64,000 nt of DNA. Source: OFTM10 sp964344055 (GTDB lineage Bacteria; Actinomycetota; Acidimicrobiia; Acidimicrobiales; Aldehydirespiratoraceae). The position numbers and the translations under genes were made by a program. The notes under the pieces are model-generated. The model searched no databases and was not told where the DNA came from. It saw nothing but the letters and a program-made list of their open reading frames with translations. Of the stretch, positions 17,384 through 25,590 are shown one piece after another. Within the stretch, counting starts at the first letter, position 1. Every line of letters begins with the position of its first letter. Where the stretch lies: NCBI GenBank assembly GCA_964344055.1, contig CAYFLT010000002.1, positions 1 to 64,000 of the forward strand, given 5' to 3'.

Positions 17384-17403
17384 TGCCAGTCAGAAGGGCA
17401 CTA
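17384..17403 (+). promoter_or_regulatory. 20-bp regulon motif, site E
   Basis: TGCCAG-TCAGAAGG-GCACTA, ending 2 nt upstream of the TAGGAT box of the 17418 operon, so a bound protein would cover the promoter. Confidence 0.65.
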
Positions 17404-17405
17404 GA

Positions 17406-17411
17406 TAGGAT
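17406..17411 (+). promoter_or_regulatory. -10 box TAGGAT, leaderless-type
   Basis: TAGGAT, 6 nt, ATG at 17418. Drives the four-gene 17418-20855 operon. Confidence 0.55.
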
Positions 17412-17417
17412 TTCCTG

Positions 17418-18134
17418 ATGCCGCGCTACGGGACCGTCAACCAGGACTACATCGCGTCGTGGTTCCAGCGGGAAGATCCCGGCGGCCCGATGTGGGCGTT
17501 GAACCTGATGAAGTACCGGGAGCAGGCCGAGTACGCCGACGGACGTGCGTCGACGCTCAGCGGTGCCGAGGCCGACGACGTCTATGCCCCTCACGAGCAC
17601 CTGAAGCGGGTCGGGTCCCGGATCATCCTCCTGGCGCCGGTGGTGCATCAGCTCGTCGGCGACGACTTGACCTGGGATCGGATCGCCATCGCCCAGTACC
17701 GCGATCGCATGGCGATGGTCGAGATGAGCTCCTCGAGCGACTTCGCGAAGTCCGAGTCGCACAAGGACGCCGGCATGGAGTTCACGATCGTGATGGCCAC
17801 CTTCCCCGCCGACGGGGATCCGGTGCCGCCGCAGGAGTCCGGTGCCGACTCCGACCTGCTCCTGCTCTTGCAGGTGGTCGGCGACCCCGGCGCCCCCGAC
17901 CTGGCGGGAGACATCGAGTCGACCCGGATCGGCCGGTTCGACGTGGAGGACCGCTTCCTCGGCGATCACCGCACGTTCGCCGAGGCCCGCTACGACCTCA
18001 TCTCGCCTGAGACCGCCGAGGAGCTGGCCGCCCACGACTACGTGCACGACGACACCGCCTACGTCGTCATCGCCGATCCGACGCTCGACGACGTGGCCCG
18101 CTCGCTCACCGACCCGACGCGGGTCATCTTCTGA
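17418..18134 (+). CDS. DUF1330-like dimeric alpha/beta-barrel protein
   Basis: 238 residues. WALNLMKYREQAEYADGRAS, then SGAEADDVYAP, matches the DUF1330 pattern also seen at 25171 (VNLLKFKDRAEYEDGRETDL). The length and a second region (LLLLLQVVGDPGAP) suggest two tandem ferredoxin-like domains. DUF1330 proteins have no settled function; they are common beside catabolic enzymes. First gene of a tightly packed operon: its stop overlaps the next start by 1 nt. The promoter carries regulon motif site E. Confidence 0.6.
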   Translation: MPRYGTVNQDYIASWFQREDPGGPMWALNLMKYREQAEYADGRASTLSGAEADDVYAPHEHLKRVGSRIILLAPVVHQLVGDDLTWDRIAIAQYRDRMAMVEMSSSSDFAKSESHKDAGMEFTIVMATFPADGDPVPPQESGADSDLLLLLQVVGDPGAPDLAGDIESTRIGRFDVEDRFLGDHRTFAEARYDLISPETAEELAAHDYVHDDTAYVVIADPTLDDVARSLTDPTRVIF

Positions 18135-19069
18135 TGCAGATCCTCTCCACCCCCGAAGGCGCCATCGACGATGTGGCGGGCTACCCGACCGAGCGTCGGT
18201 ACGTCGAGATCCCCTCAGGTGGCGGTCAGCGGCTCCGCGTGCATCTCGTCGACGCCGGCGATCCGGAGGCGCCGGTGGTGGTGTTCCTCCACGGCAACCC
18301 CTCGTGGTCCTACATCTGGCGTCACCAGATCATCGCGGTCGTCGATGCCGGCTACCGGGCCATCGCGCCGGACCTCGTCGGAATGGGCATGTCCGACAAG
18401 CCGTCGGAGATGGACGACTACACCGTGGCCCGCCACGTCGAATGGATGCGAGCCCTGCTGCTCGACGAGCTCGACCTCACCGACATCTCGTTCGTCTTGC
18501 ACGACTGGGGCGGGATCGTCGGCATGCGCCTCGCCGCTGAGAACCCGGATCGGGTGAGCCGCATGGTCATCTCCAACACCGGTCTCCCGTTTCGCGACAT
18601 CAACGAGCCGATTCCCGAGGTCGTCGAGGCCACCGGGCCGTTCGCCGACTTCCAGGCCTTCGCCGCGGCCGCCCCGACGTGGGAGCCATGGACCCTGCTC
18701 CCGATGGTGATGATCACCGAGCCCGAGCCCGAGGTGCAGCGCGGCTACCGGGCTCCCTATCCCGATCCCCCGCTCACCATCGGGAGCCGGGCGTTCACCC
18801 AGCTCCTCCCGACCCGCCCCGACAACCCGATGTACCCCGCCAACCACGAGGCCTGGGAGGTGCTCGACCGGTGGACCAAGCCGGTGCTCACCATCTTCAG
18901 CGACAAGGGCGCGGTGGCCCCGGACGGATGGAAGCCGATCGTGGAACGCATCCCGGGTGCGGTCGGCCAGCCCCACGTGATCCTCGAAGGAGGCGGCCAC
19001 TTCCTCCAGGAGGACATCCCGGAGGCCTATACCGAGGCACTCCTCACTTGGTTGGGAGACGCGAAATGA
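18134..19069 (+). CDS. Haloalkane dehalogenase-like alpha/beta hydrolase
   Basis: 311 residues, the usual length for haloalkane dehalogenases. HGNPSW at 53-58 gives the oxyanion/halide loop, the nucleophile is D124 in HDWGG with the halide-binding W125 next to it, the acid is probably D257 (FSDKG), and the base is H289 in GGGHFLQED. An Asp nucleophile followed by Trp is characteristic of haloalkane dehalogenases rather than esterases or epoxide hydrolases, although some epoxide hydrolases also use HDWG. Activity is inferred. It overlaps its neighbours by 1 and 4 nt and is related to the gene at 24138. Confidence 0.75.
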   Translation: MQILSTPEGAIDDVAGYPTERRYVEIPSGGGQRLRVHLVDAGDPEAPVVVFLHGNPSWSYIWRHQIIAVVDAGYRAIAPDLVGMGMSDKPSEMDDYTVARHVEWMRALLLDELDLTDISFVLHDWGGIVGMRLAAENPDRVSRMVISNTGLPFRDINEPIPEVVEATGPFADFQAFAAAAPTWEPWTLLPMVMITEPEPEVQRGYRAPYPDPPLTIGSRAFTQLLPTRPDNPMYPANHEAWEVLDRWTKPVLTIFSDKGAVAPDGWKPIVERIPGAVGQPHVILEGGGHFLQEDIPEAYTEALLTWLGDAK

Positions 19070-19668
19070 CGACCGCTCCGGACCGCCGTCTGGGCAATCC
19101 CGACTGGACCGACAACTGGACCCTCGGCCTGGGGCTTCGGCTCGAGATCATGGACACTGCGACGTCCGACGTGTGGCTCTGTCAGGACCCGCTCGACCGG
19201 GAGATCGCTCGCGGCCTGAACCTGCCCGACGGCTTCGCCTTCTTGGCCGTCGGTGAGGCAGTGGCTGACGAGGCCTACTTCGACCGTTCGCCCGATGCCG
19301 ACGCCGACGGACCGGTCGAGGTGATGGAGGTCGGTGGGCTCCGGTTCTCCCGGGTCGCCCGCCCTGTGGGGCAGGAGACGATCGGTCCGCTGACGGTCCT
19401 CACGGTCCACAAGCACCACACCATGCGCTACGCAGCCGGTCGCACGATCCCGGTGCTCGACCGCGGCAACGGTGCCGTGCTCATCCCAGCGTGGAGGGGA
19501 TCGGATCCGTCTGAGCCGCGGCTGCCCGAGGGATGGTCACTCCTCTCCGTCGAACTGGCCGCCGATCTCGTGGCGCAGATCCCGGATCCCGCCACGGTTG
19601 CCGTCGTGAACGGCTCCGGCTTCCACGGCCCGGTTGCCCGTGAGGCGATTGACGAGGTGACTCGATGA
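19066..19668 (+). CDS. Hypothetical protein in dehalogenase/GST operon
   Basis: 200 residues; no family recognised. It starts at an ATG overlapping the dehalogenase stop (ATGA) and its own stop overlaps the GST-fold start (ATGA), so it is a real translated gene. The sequence is soluble-looking and mixed alpha/beta with several Leu/Val-rich strands (SLLSVELAADLVAQIPDPATV) and the ending NGSGFHGPVAREAIDEV. The tight coupling suggests a shared task with the dehalogenase-like hydrolase and GST-fold protein. Confidence 0.6.
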   Translation: MTTAPDRRLGNPDWTDNWTLGLGLRLEIMDTATSDVWLCQDPLDREIARGLNLPDGFAFLAVGEAVADEAYFDRSPDADADGPVEVMEVGGLRFSRVARPVGQETIGPLTVLTVHKHHTMRYAAGRTIPVLDRGNGAVLIPAWRGSDPSEPRLPEGWSLLSVELAADLVAQIPDPATVAVVNGSGFHGPVAREAIDEVTR

Positions 19669-20855
19669 GCTACACCCTCTACGGCGCCCCGGTGTCGCTC
19701 TACACCGGCAAAGTCCGCTCCTACCTACGCAAGCAGGGCATCGACTTCGTCGAGGTGTCGCCCGGCAGCGATCGGTATCTGAACCACGTCGTGCCGGCGG
19801 TGGGCCGCTGGATCATTCCCTGCGTCGAGACCCCCGACGGCACGATCATCCAGGACGGTGCCGACATCATCGACCACTTCGAGAAGGGCGCCGGCCAGTC
19901 GCTACGCCGCTACTCGGTGTACCCGGAGTCACCGACCCTGCTCGCCGTCGGCCACGTCTTCGAGCTGTTCGGGGGTGAAGGCCTGCTGCGGCCGGCCATG
20001 CACTACCGCTGGAACTTCGACGAGGAGAACCTCGCCTTCCTCGCTGCGGAGTTCGCCCTGCTGGTGCCGGGTGGTACCCACGACGAGGAGGCGTTCCTGC
20101 ACAACAGCGGCCGGATGCGGAAGGCCGCGGTGAACTTCGGGGTGACGTCCGACAGCGCTGCGACCATCGAGGCTGCCTTCGACGAATGGCTCGATCTGTT
20201 CTCCGCCCACCTGGCCGAGCACCCCTACCTGCTCGGCGGGCAGCCGACGATCGGCGACTTCGGCCTCATCGCGGCGATGTGGGCCCACCTGTACCGCGAC
20301 CCGGCCCCGGCCGCCCTCATCAAGCGCCGGGCCCCCCGGGTCGGCCGCTGGGTGGAGCGCATGACCACGAGTGAGCCGTATCTCCACGAGTACGGCCTCG
20401 CGGGCGAGGCCGCCGACAGCCTGATCGACGACTCCGACATCCCCGACACCCTGCTCGCCCTCATGCGCTATGTGGCCGAGGAGTACCTGCCCGAGATCGC
20501 CGCCCACGTCGAGGTCGCCAACCAGTGGCTCGCCGAGAACCCCGACATCGAGGCCGGCACCAACGGCCTGGAGAATCCCGCGGCGCGTGGTCTGAAGGGC
20601 GGGCGCGGCCTCGTCGGCAACGGTGCCGCCACCTTCGACTGGCGGGGTCAGCAGCTCACCACCGGTGTGATGCCCTACCGGTTCTGGCTGCTCCAGCACC
20701 TCCACGACGATCTCGCCGCCGCCCCCAGCGACGAACAGGCGCGAACGCGCGAGGTCTTCCGCTCGGCCGGACTGGAGGAATTGCTCGATCTCCGCACGCT
20801 CCGGCGAGTGGAGCGAGACGGTCACCTCGAAGTGTGGGGGCCGCCCGAATCATGA
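19665..20855 (+). CDS. Glutathione S-transferase-fold protein
   Basis: 396 residues, the longest of the four GST-fold proteins here. The N-domain LYGAPVSLYTGKVRSYLRKQ keeps the S-x-Y-T-x-K-[MV]-R pattern. The domain continues with GRWIIPCVETPDG and a DGADIIDHFE helix. The C-domain contains LGGQPTIGDFGLIAAMW. A C-terminal extension (about 285-396) has no counterpart in ordinary GSTs; it includes RFWLLQHLHDDLAAAP. Final gene of the 17418 operon. A hydrolase plus GST pair is reminiscent of xenobiotic breakdown, but this is inference. Confidence 0.7.
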   Translation: MSYTLYGAPVSLYTGKVRSYLRKQGIDFVEVSPGSDRYLNHVVPAVGRWIIPCVETPDGTIIQDGADIIDHFEKGAGQSLRRYSVYPESPTLLAVGHVFELFGGEGLLRPAMHYRWNFDEENLAFLAAEFALLVPGGTHDEEAFLHNSGRMRKAAVNFGVTSDSAATIEAAFDEWLDLFSAHLAEHPYLLGGQPTIGDFGLIAAMWAHLYRDPAPAALIKRRAPRVGRWVERMTTSEPYLHEYGLAGEAADSLIDDSDIPDTLLALMRYVAEEYLPEIAAHVEVANQWLAENPDIEAGTNGLENPAARGLKGGRGLVGNGAATFDWRGQQLTTGVMPYRFWLLQHLHDDLAAAPSDEQARTREVFRSAGLEELLDLRTLRRVERDGHLEVWGPPES

Positions 20856-20953
20856 ACACGCGGTGGTTCCCCCGTCACCGGGTCCTTGGTCTGGCGACCG
20901 TCAGACCAGGGCTCGGTCGACTCCGGCACCGCCCATTCACGAGAGGAACATTG

Positions 20954-21775
20954 ATGGACATCGTTCTCACCGGCACTGGCTCGCCGCTGCCTGACGCCAA
21001 CCGGGCCGGACCTTCAACCCTCGTGAAGGCAGACGACACCCACATCCTCGTCGACTGTGGGCGGGGGGTGGTGATGCGCATGACCGGGGGTGGCTCGCTG
21101 CCGGCGTTCCTCGGCGCGGTGCTGATCACCCATCTCCACAGCGACCACGTCTGTGCCCTCAACGACGTCATCACCACCCACTGGGTGATGACCCAGGGCA
21201 CCGCCACTCTCCAGATCTACGGACCACCCGGCACCGCTCAGTTCGTCGAACGCCAACTGCATGCGCTGGAACCCGACATCGGCTACCGCATCGAGCACCA
21301 CGACGTACTCACCAAGGAACCGCAGGTGGCGGTCACCGAACTCGAACCCGGCGACGCCTTCGACGTCAACGATGTCCACATCACCACGGCGGCCACGGTC
21401 CACGCACCCGTGAAGCCCACCATCGGTTTCCGGTTCGAGCACGAGGGCTCGGTGGCTGCCCTGGTGGGCGACACCATCCCCTGCGATGGGGTCGACGCGC
21501 TCGCAGCGAATTCGGACGCCTACGTCCAGACCGTCATTCGTCGCGACATCGTGGAGACGATCCCCAACGAGATGATGCAGGACATCCTCGACTACCACTC
21601 TGGCGTGGTCGAGGCCGCCCAGACCGCGGCCCGAGTCGGGGCCAAGCGTCTCATCCTCACCCACATGGTTCCGGCCCCCACCCCAGACCAGTATCCCGAG
21701 TGGATCGCTCGCGCCACCGAACACTTCGATGGCGAGGTGATCATCGGCGACGATCTCACCACCGTCTCGATCTGA
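20954..21775 (+). CDS. Metallo-beta-lactamase-fold hydrolase (RNase Z / arylsulfatase-like)
   Basis: 273 residues from the ATG at 20954, preceded by GAGGAA. The zinc motif HLHSDH is at 60-65, with the GTGSP start and LVDCG strand typical of RNase Z-type MBL proteins, a histidine in TVHAPVKP, the ligand Asp in LVGDTI, and the final His in LTHMVPAP. Without the RNase Z exosite arm it is more likely a small-molecule hydrolase (possibly on esters or sulfate esters). A longer in-frame ORF from 20525 lies over the GST-fold gene and is a shadow. It precedes the sulfatase gene by 45 nt. Confidence 0.75.
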   Translation: MDIVLTGTGSPLPDANRAGPSTLVKADDTHILVDCGRGVVMRMTGGGSLPAFLGAVLITHLHSDHVCALNDVITTHWVMTQGTATLQIYGPPGTAQFVERQLHALEPDIGYRIEHHDVLTKEPQVAVTELEPGDAFDVNDVHITTAATVHAPVKPTIGFRFEHEGSVAALVGDTIPCDGVDALAANSDAYVQTVIRRDIVETIPNEMMQDILDYHSGVVEAAQTAARVGAKRLILTHMVPAPTPDQYPEWIARATEHFDGEVIIGDDLTTVSI

Positions 21776-21820
21776 TGCCCCTCGACCTCCCATCCCGAGC
21801 ACTCACCACGAAAGGCCGCC

Positions 21821-24106
21821 ATGGCTGAACCCCAGTCCCCACCGACCTTCCCCGGCACGATCGGCCGCACGCTGGCCGACTCAGAACCCCACTTCGAACG
21901 TCCACCCCACCCAGGCGACGACGCCCCCAACGTGGTGATCGTGTTGATGGACGACACCGGGTTCGCCCAGTTCGGTTGCTACGGATCCGACATCGACACC
22001 CCCAACGTCGACGGGCTCGCCGCCAGTGGCCTCCAGTTCACCAACTTCCACGTGACGCCCTTGTGCTCGCCGACCCGCGCCGCCCTCTTGACCGGGCGAT
22101 CGCAGCACGCGGTCGGCATGCGGTCGGTCTCGAACCACCGCACCGGATTCCCGCATCAGCTCGGTCACATCTCGAACCACGCCGCCACCATCGCCGAGGT
22201 GCTGGGCGCAGAGGGCTACGCCACGTTCTGCACCGGCAAGTGGCACCTCGCCCCCACCCAGGACATCTCGGCCGCGGGACCGGTCGACCAATGGCCGCTC
22301 GGACGGGGGTTCCAGCGGTTCTACGGCTTCCTCGAGGGTGAGACCGACCAGTTCCATCCCGAGCTGACCATCGACAACCACCATGTGGATCCACCGGCCA
22401 CCCCCGAGGAGGGCTACCACCTGAGCGAGGACCTCGTCGATCAGCTGCTCCAGATGATCAACGACAGCAAGGGGATCCGGCCCGATCGACCGTTCTTCGC
22501 CTACCTGCCGTTCGGGGCCACCCATGCTCCGCATCAGGCACCGGAGGAGTACCTCGACAAGTACCGGGGCCGCTACGACGAGGGATGGGACGTCATCCGC
22601 CAGCGGTGGTACGAACGCCAGCTCGAGCTCGGCGTGATCCCCGAGGGCACCGAGCTCGCGCCCCGCAATCCCGGCGTGGACGCGTGGGACGACCTGCCCG
22701 AGAACCAGAAGCTGCTGGCCTGCCGGCTCCAGGAGGCCTTCGCCGCCTTCCTCGACCACACCGACGACCAGATCGGCCGCCTGGTCGACGGCCTGCGTAG
22801 CCTCGGTGAGCTCGACAACACCATCTTCATCGTGCTGGCCGACAATGGTGCTTCCCAGGAGGGTGGGCCGTTCGGCGTGATGCACGAGATGAAGTTCTTC
22901 AACGGGATCCTCGAGACGCCTGACGAAGCAGTCGAGCGCATCGATCAGATCGGCGGCCCCCACAGCCACACGAACTACCCCTGGGGGTGGGCCCAGTGCG
23001 GCAACAGCCCCTTCAAGTGGTACAAGCAGAACACCCACGAGGGTGGCGTGCACGTGCCGCTGGTGATGCACTGGCCGGACGGGATCGACGGCGAGCAGCG
23101 GGGCACCAAGCGGAATCAGTTCGTCAACGTCTCCGACATCGTGCCCACCGTCTACGAGGTCCTCGGGATCACCGCGCCCGACACCTTCAAGGGGCTCGCT
23201 CAGCTCCCGATCACCGGCCACTCGTTCGCGTCCCTGTTGCCCGACGCCGTTGCACCGGCCACCAACACGCTCCAGTACTTCGAGCAGGCCGGCTCGAGAG
23301 CCCTCGTCGCCGAGCAGGATGGCGTCTGGTGGAAGGCGGTGTGCCGGCACAACAAGGGCGACGACTTCTTCACCGAGGATCGTTGGGAGCTCTACGACCT
23401 CTCGACCGACTCCTCGGAGTGCGACGATCTGGCGGAGGCACGGCCCGAGAAGCTGGAGGAGCTCATCCAGCTGTGGTGGGAGGAGGCCGACCGCAACGGC
23501 GTACTGCCGCTCGATGACCGCATGATCGAGCTCTTCAACACCCGATCCGATCCCCACTCACCGCACCCGCCCAGCCGGCGCTACGTGTACCGCCCACCGA
23601 TGACCCGGATCGCCACGTCGGCCACCCCGTCGCCCGGCGGCCGCGCCTTCGATCTCACCGCCCGGGTCACCCGCGCGGCGGGCGATGAGGGCGTCGTGTG
23701 GGCAACCGGAAGTGCCAGCGGGGGCGTGTCGGTGTTCGTCCAGAACGACCGCTTGGTCCTCGACTACAACGCCTTCGACGAACACACGATCCTGGAATCC
23801 GAGCTACCGGTCCCCGACGGCGAGTCGTCGCTGTCGGTGAGCTTTCGCCGCGACAGCCCCCGGTCCGGCGCGGTGGAGCTCGCTGTCGACGGAGAGATCT
23901 GCGGCCGGGCCGAGCTGCCGTTCATGATGCGGATGATCTCGTCCCTCGGTGCCAGCATCGGTCTGGACAACGGCTCCCAAGTGTCGGAGCGCTACGACGA
24001 CGCCTTCCCCTTCACCGGGGAGCTCCACGAGGTCGTGATCGAGCTCGCGCAGAGGACCAGGGCCGACACCGAGGCCACCGCCCGCACCGAGATGTCGCGC
24101 CAGTAG
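21821..24106 (+). CDS. Arylsulfatase (type I, formylglycine-dependent)
   Basis: 761 residues, typical of the long arylsulfatase group. Metal-binding DD at 44-45 (VLMDDTGFAQFGC) and the maturation motif C82-S83-P84-T85-R86, where the Cys becomes formylglycine, are intact; further motifs are GKWHLAP, SQEGGPFGVMHE and QNTHEGGVHVPL. No signal peptide is seen, so it is probably cytoplasmic. C-terminal ~180 residues (RVTRAAGDEGVVWATG onwards) form a beta-rich accessory domain. No maturation enzyme is in the window. The neighbouring MBL hydrolase and dehalogenase suggest a sulfate-ester substrate imported by cells. Starts with a GAAAGG ribosome site. Confidence 0.88.
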   Translation: MAEPQSPPTFPGTIGRTLADSEPHFERPPHPGDDAPNVVIVLMDDTGFAQFGCYGSDIDTPNVDGLAASGLQFTNFHVTPLCSPTRAALLTGRSQHAVGMRSVSNHRTGFPHQLGHISNHAATIAEVLGAEGYATFCTGKWHLAPTQDISAAGPVDQWPLGRGFQRFYGFLEGETDQFHPELTIDNHHVDPPATPEEGYHLSEDLVDQLLQMINDSKGIRPDRPFFAYLPFGATHAPHQAPEEYLDKYRGRYDEGWDVIRQRWYERQLELGVIPEGTELAPRNPGVDAWDDLPENQKLLACRLQEAFAAFLDHTDDQIGRLVDGLRSLGELDNTIFIVLADNGASQEGGPFGVMHEMKFFNGILETPDEAVERIDQIGGPHSHTNYPWGWAQCGNSPFKWYKQNTHEGGVHVPLVMHWPDGIDGEQRGTKRNQFVNVSDIVPTVYEVLGITAPDTFKGLAQLPITGHSFASLLPDAVAPATNTLQYFEQAGSRALVAEQDGVWWKAVCRHNKGDDFFTEDRWELYDLSTDSSECDDLAEARPEKLEELIQLWWEEADRNGVLPLDDRMIELFNTRSDPHSPHPPSRRYVYRPPMTRIATSATPSPGGRAFDLTARVTRAAGDEGVVWATGSASGGVSVFVQNDRLVLDYNAFDEHTILESELPVPDGESSLSVSFRRDSPRSGAVELAVDGEICGRAELPFMMRMISSLGASIGLDNGSQVSERYDDAFPFTGELHEVVIELAQRTRADTEATARTEMSRQ

Positions 24107-24137
24107 CAGCGATCGACCTGACCAGACGGAGAACACC

Positions 24138-25049
24138 ATGCAGACACTTCGAACTCCCGACGAGCGGTTCGTCGATCTTCCCGACTTCCCCTTCGAACCG
24201 CACTACGCCGAGATCCCCGACGGAGACGGTGGCACCTTGCGGGTCCACTATCTGGACGAGGGTCCGGCCGATGCCGCTCCGGTGCTACTGCTCCACGGCG
24301 AGCCGTCCTGGGCGTACTTGTACCGACACATGATCCCGCCGATGGTCGCCGCCGGTCACCGCGTGGTGGTGCCCGACCAGGTCGGGTTCGGCCGCAGTGA
24401 CAAGCCGACCGAGACGTCGGACTACACCTACGCCCGGCATGTCGACTGGATGTCGGCGCTCGTCTTCGACGTCCTCGACCTCGAGGGCATCACCTTCTTC
24501 GGCCAGGACTGGGGTGGCCTGATCGGGCTCCGTCTCGTGACCGCGGCTCCCGAACGGTTCGCCCGGGTGGCGATCGGCAACACCGGCCTCCCGATCGGTG
24601 ATGGTCCGCTCTCGGAGGCGTTCGCCCAGTGGCAGCAGTTCTCCCAGACGTCGCCGGTCTTCCCGATCGGCAACATCATCGACGGCGGCAGTGCGACCGA
24701 ACTCACGCCCGAGGTGGTCGCGGCCTACGACGCTCCCTTCCCGGACGACTCGTACAAGGCCGGGGCACGGATCTGGCCGTCGCTGGTGCCGACGAAGGCC
24801 GACGATCCAGGGGTACCCGAGAACCTCGCTGCTTGGGAAGTGCTGCGAGGCTTCGACAGGCCGTTCCTCTGCTGCTTCAGCGACAGCGACCCGATCACCA
24901 AGGGTGGCGACGCGACCTTCCGGGCCAGGGTCCCCGGTGCCGAGGGTCAGCCCCACACCACCATCGAGGGCGGTGGCCACTTCCTCCAGGAGGACCGCGG
25001 CCCCGAGCTGGCCGCCGTCCTCAACGACTTCATCGCGGGGTCCCCGTGA
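24138..25049 (+). CDS. Haloalkane dehalogenase (subfamily I-like)
   Basis: 303 residues. HGEPSWAY at 53-60 (E55, W58), nucleophile D124 with W125 in GQDWGGLIG, acid D251 in FSDSDPIT and base H281 in GGGHFLQED. The Q-D-W-G-G motif together with HGEPSW fits haloalkane dehalogenases of the DhlA/DhmA type more closely than the gene at 18134. The reaction would be hydrolysis of carbon-halogen bonds to alcohol plus halide. It starts 31 nt after the sulfatase gene. A hairpin with T-rich tail follows it, so transcription may end or attenuate there. Confidence 0.8.
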   Translation: MQTLRTPDERFVDLPDFPFEPHYAEIPDGDGGTLRVHYLDEGPADAAPVLLLHGEPSWAYLYRHMIPPMVAAGHRVVVPDQVGFGRSDKPTETSDYTYARHVDWMSALVFDVLDLEGITFFGQDWGGLIGLRLVTAAPERFARVAIGNTGLPIGDGPLSEAFAQWQQFSQTSPVFPIGNIIDGGSATELTPEVVAAYDAPFPDDSYKAGARIWPSLVPTKADDPGVPENLAAWEVLRGFDRPFLCCFSDSDPITKGGDATFRARVPGAEGQPHTTIEGGGHFLQEDRGPELAAVLNDFIAGSP

Positions 25050-25058
25050 AGTCCCCAT

Positions 25059-25139
25059 CCCCGTTCTGGGTGGGTGACGTGTCGGTTTCCGGCACTGGGC
25101 CCTCCCAGAACGGGGTGTTTGGGGTGTTTGGGGTTTTTG
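25059..25139 (+). terminator. Hairpin plus T/G-rich tail with 3 tandem 9-bp repeats
   Basis: Arms 25059-25074 (CCCCGTTCTGGGTGGG) and 25100-25115 (CCCTCCCAGAACGGGG) pair at 15 of 16 positions around a 25-nt loop. The right arm runs into three 9-mers, GGGTGTTTG, GGGTGTTTG, GGGTTTTTG (25113-25139). A stem followed by a T-rich tract suggests an attenuator or terminator between two co-oriented genes. Confidence 0.55.
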
Positions 25140-25170
25140 GAGTACTCGACCAAAGAGAAGGGAGAAACCG

Positions 25171-25590
25171 GTGGAAGTGATCAACGAGGTCATGCCGACG
25201 AGCCGGGAGCGGCTCGAGGAGATGATGGCACCCGGTCCGGAGGGGCCGATCCACATGGTCAACCTGCTGAAGTTCAAGGACCGCGCCGAATACGAGGACG
25301 GGAGGGAGACCGACCTGTCCGGGCGAGACGCCTACCAGCTCTATGCCGCTGGCGTGAGCGAACTGCTGAAGGACTACGACGGATCGATCACATTCGCCGG
25401 CGATGTCACCTTCCTCTCCCTCGGTCAGGTCGAGGAGCTCTGGGACGAGATCGCCATCGCCACCTACCCGAACCGCGGCGCTCTTCTGGCGATGTCGTCG
25501 TCGGAGGAGTGGCGGGCGCTGGCCGTGCACCGCACCGCCGGGCTGGCCGGTCAGCTCAACATCGAGACGGTCGGGATCGCCGGCTCGTGA
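25171..25590 (+). CDS. DUF1330 family protein
   Basis: 139 residues from a GTG preceded by AGAAGGGAGAAA. A second GTG nine nt later is possible. VNLLKFKDRAEYEDGRE and SGRDAYQLYAAG are hallmarks of DUF1330, small dimeric ferredoxin-like barrels. It is a shorter relative of the 17418 protein, and both sit beside haloalkane-dehalogenase-like genes, a repeated association in this window. Its stop overlaps the SRPBCC start. Confidence 0.7.
   Translation: MEVINEVMPTSRERLEEMMAPGPEGPIHMVNLLKFKDRAEYEDGRETDLSGRDAYQLYAAGVSELLKDYDGSITFAGDVTFLSLGQVEELWDEIAIATYPNRGALLAMSSSEEWRALAVHRTAGLAGQLNIETVGIAGS

Noticed and set aside
21881..23557. 558-codon minus-strand ORF over the arylsulfatase
   Set aside because: Gly/Val/Glu-rich antisense translation with no domains; the plus strand has an intact sulfatase.
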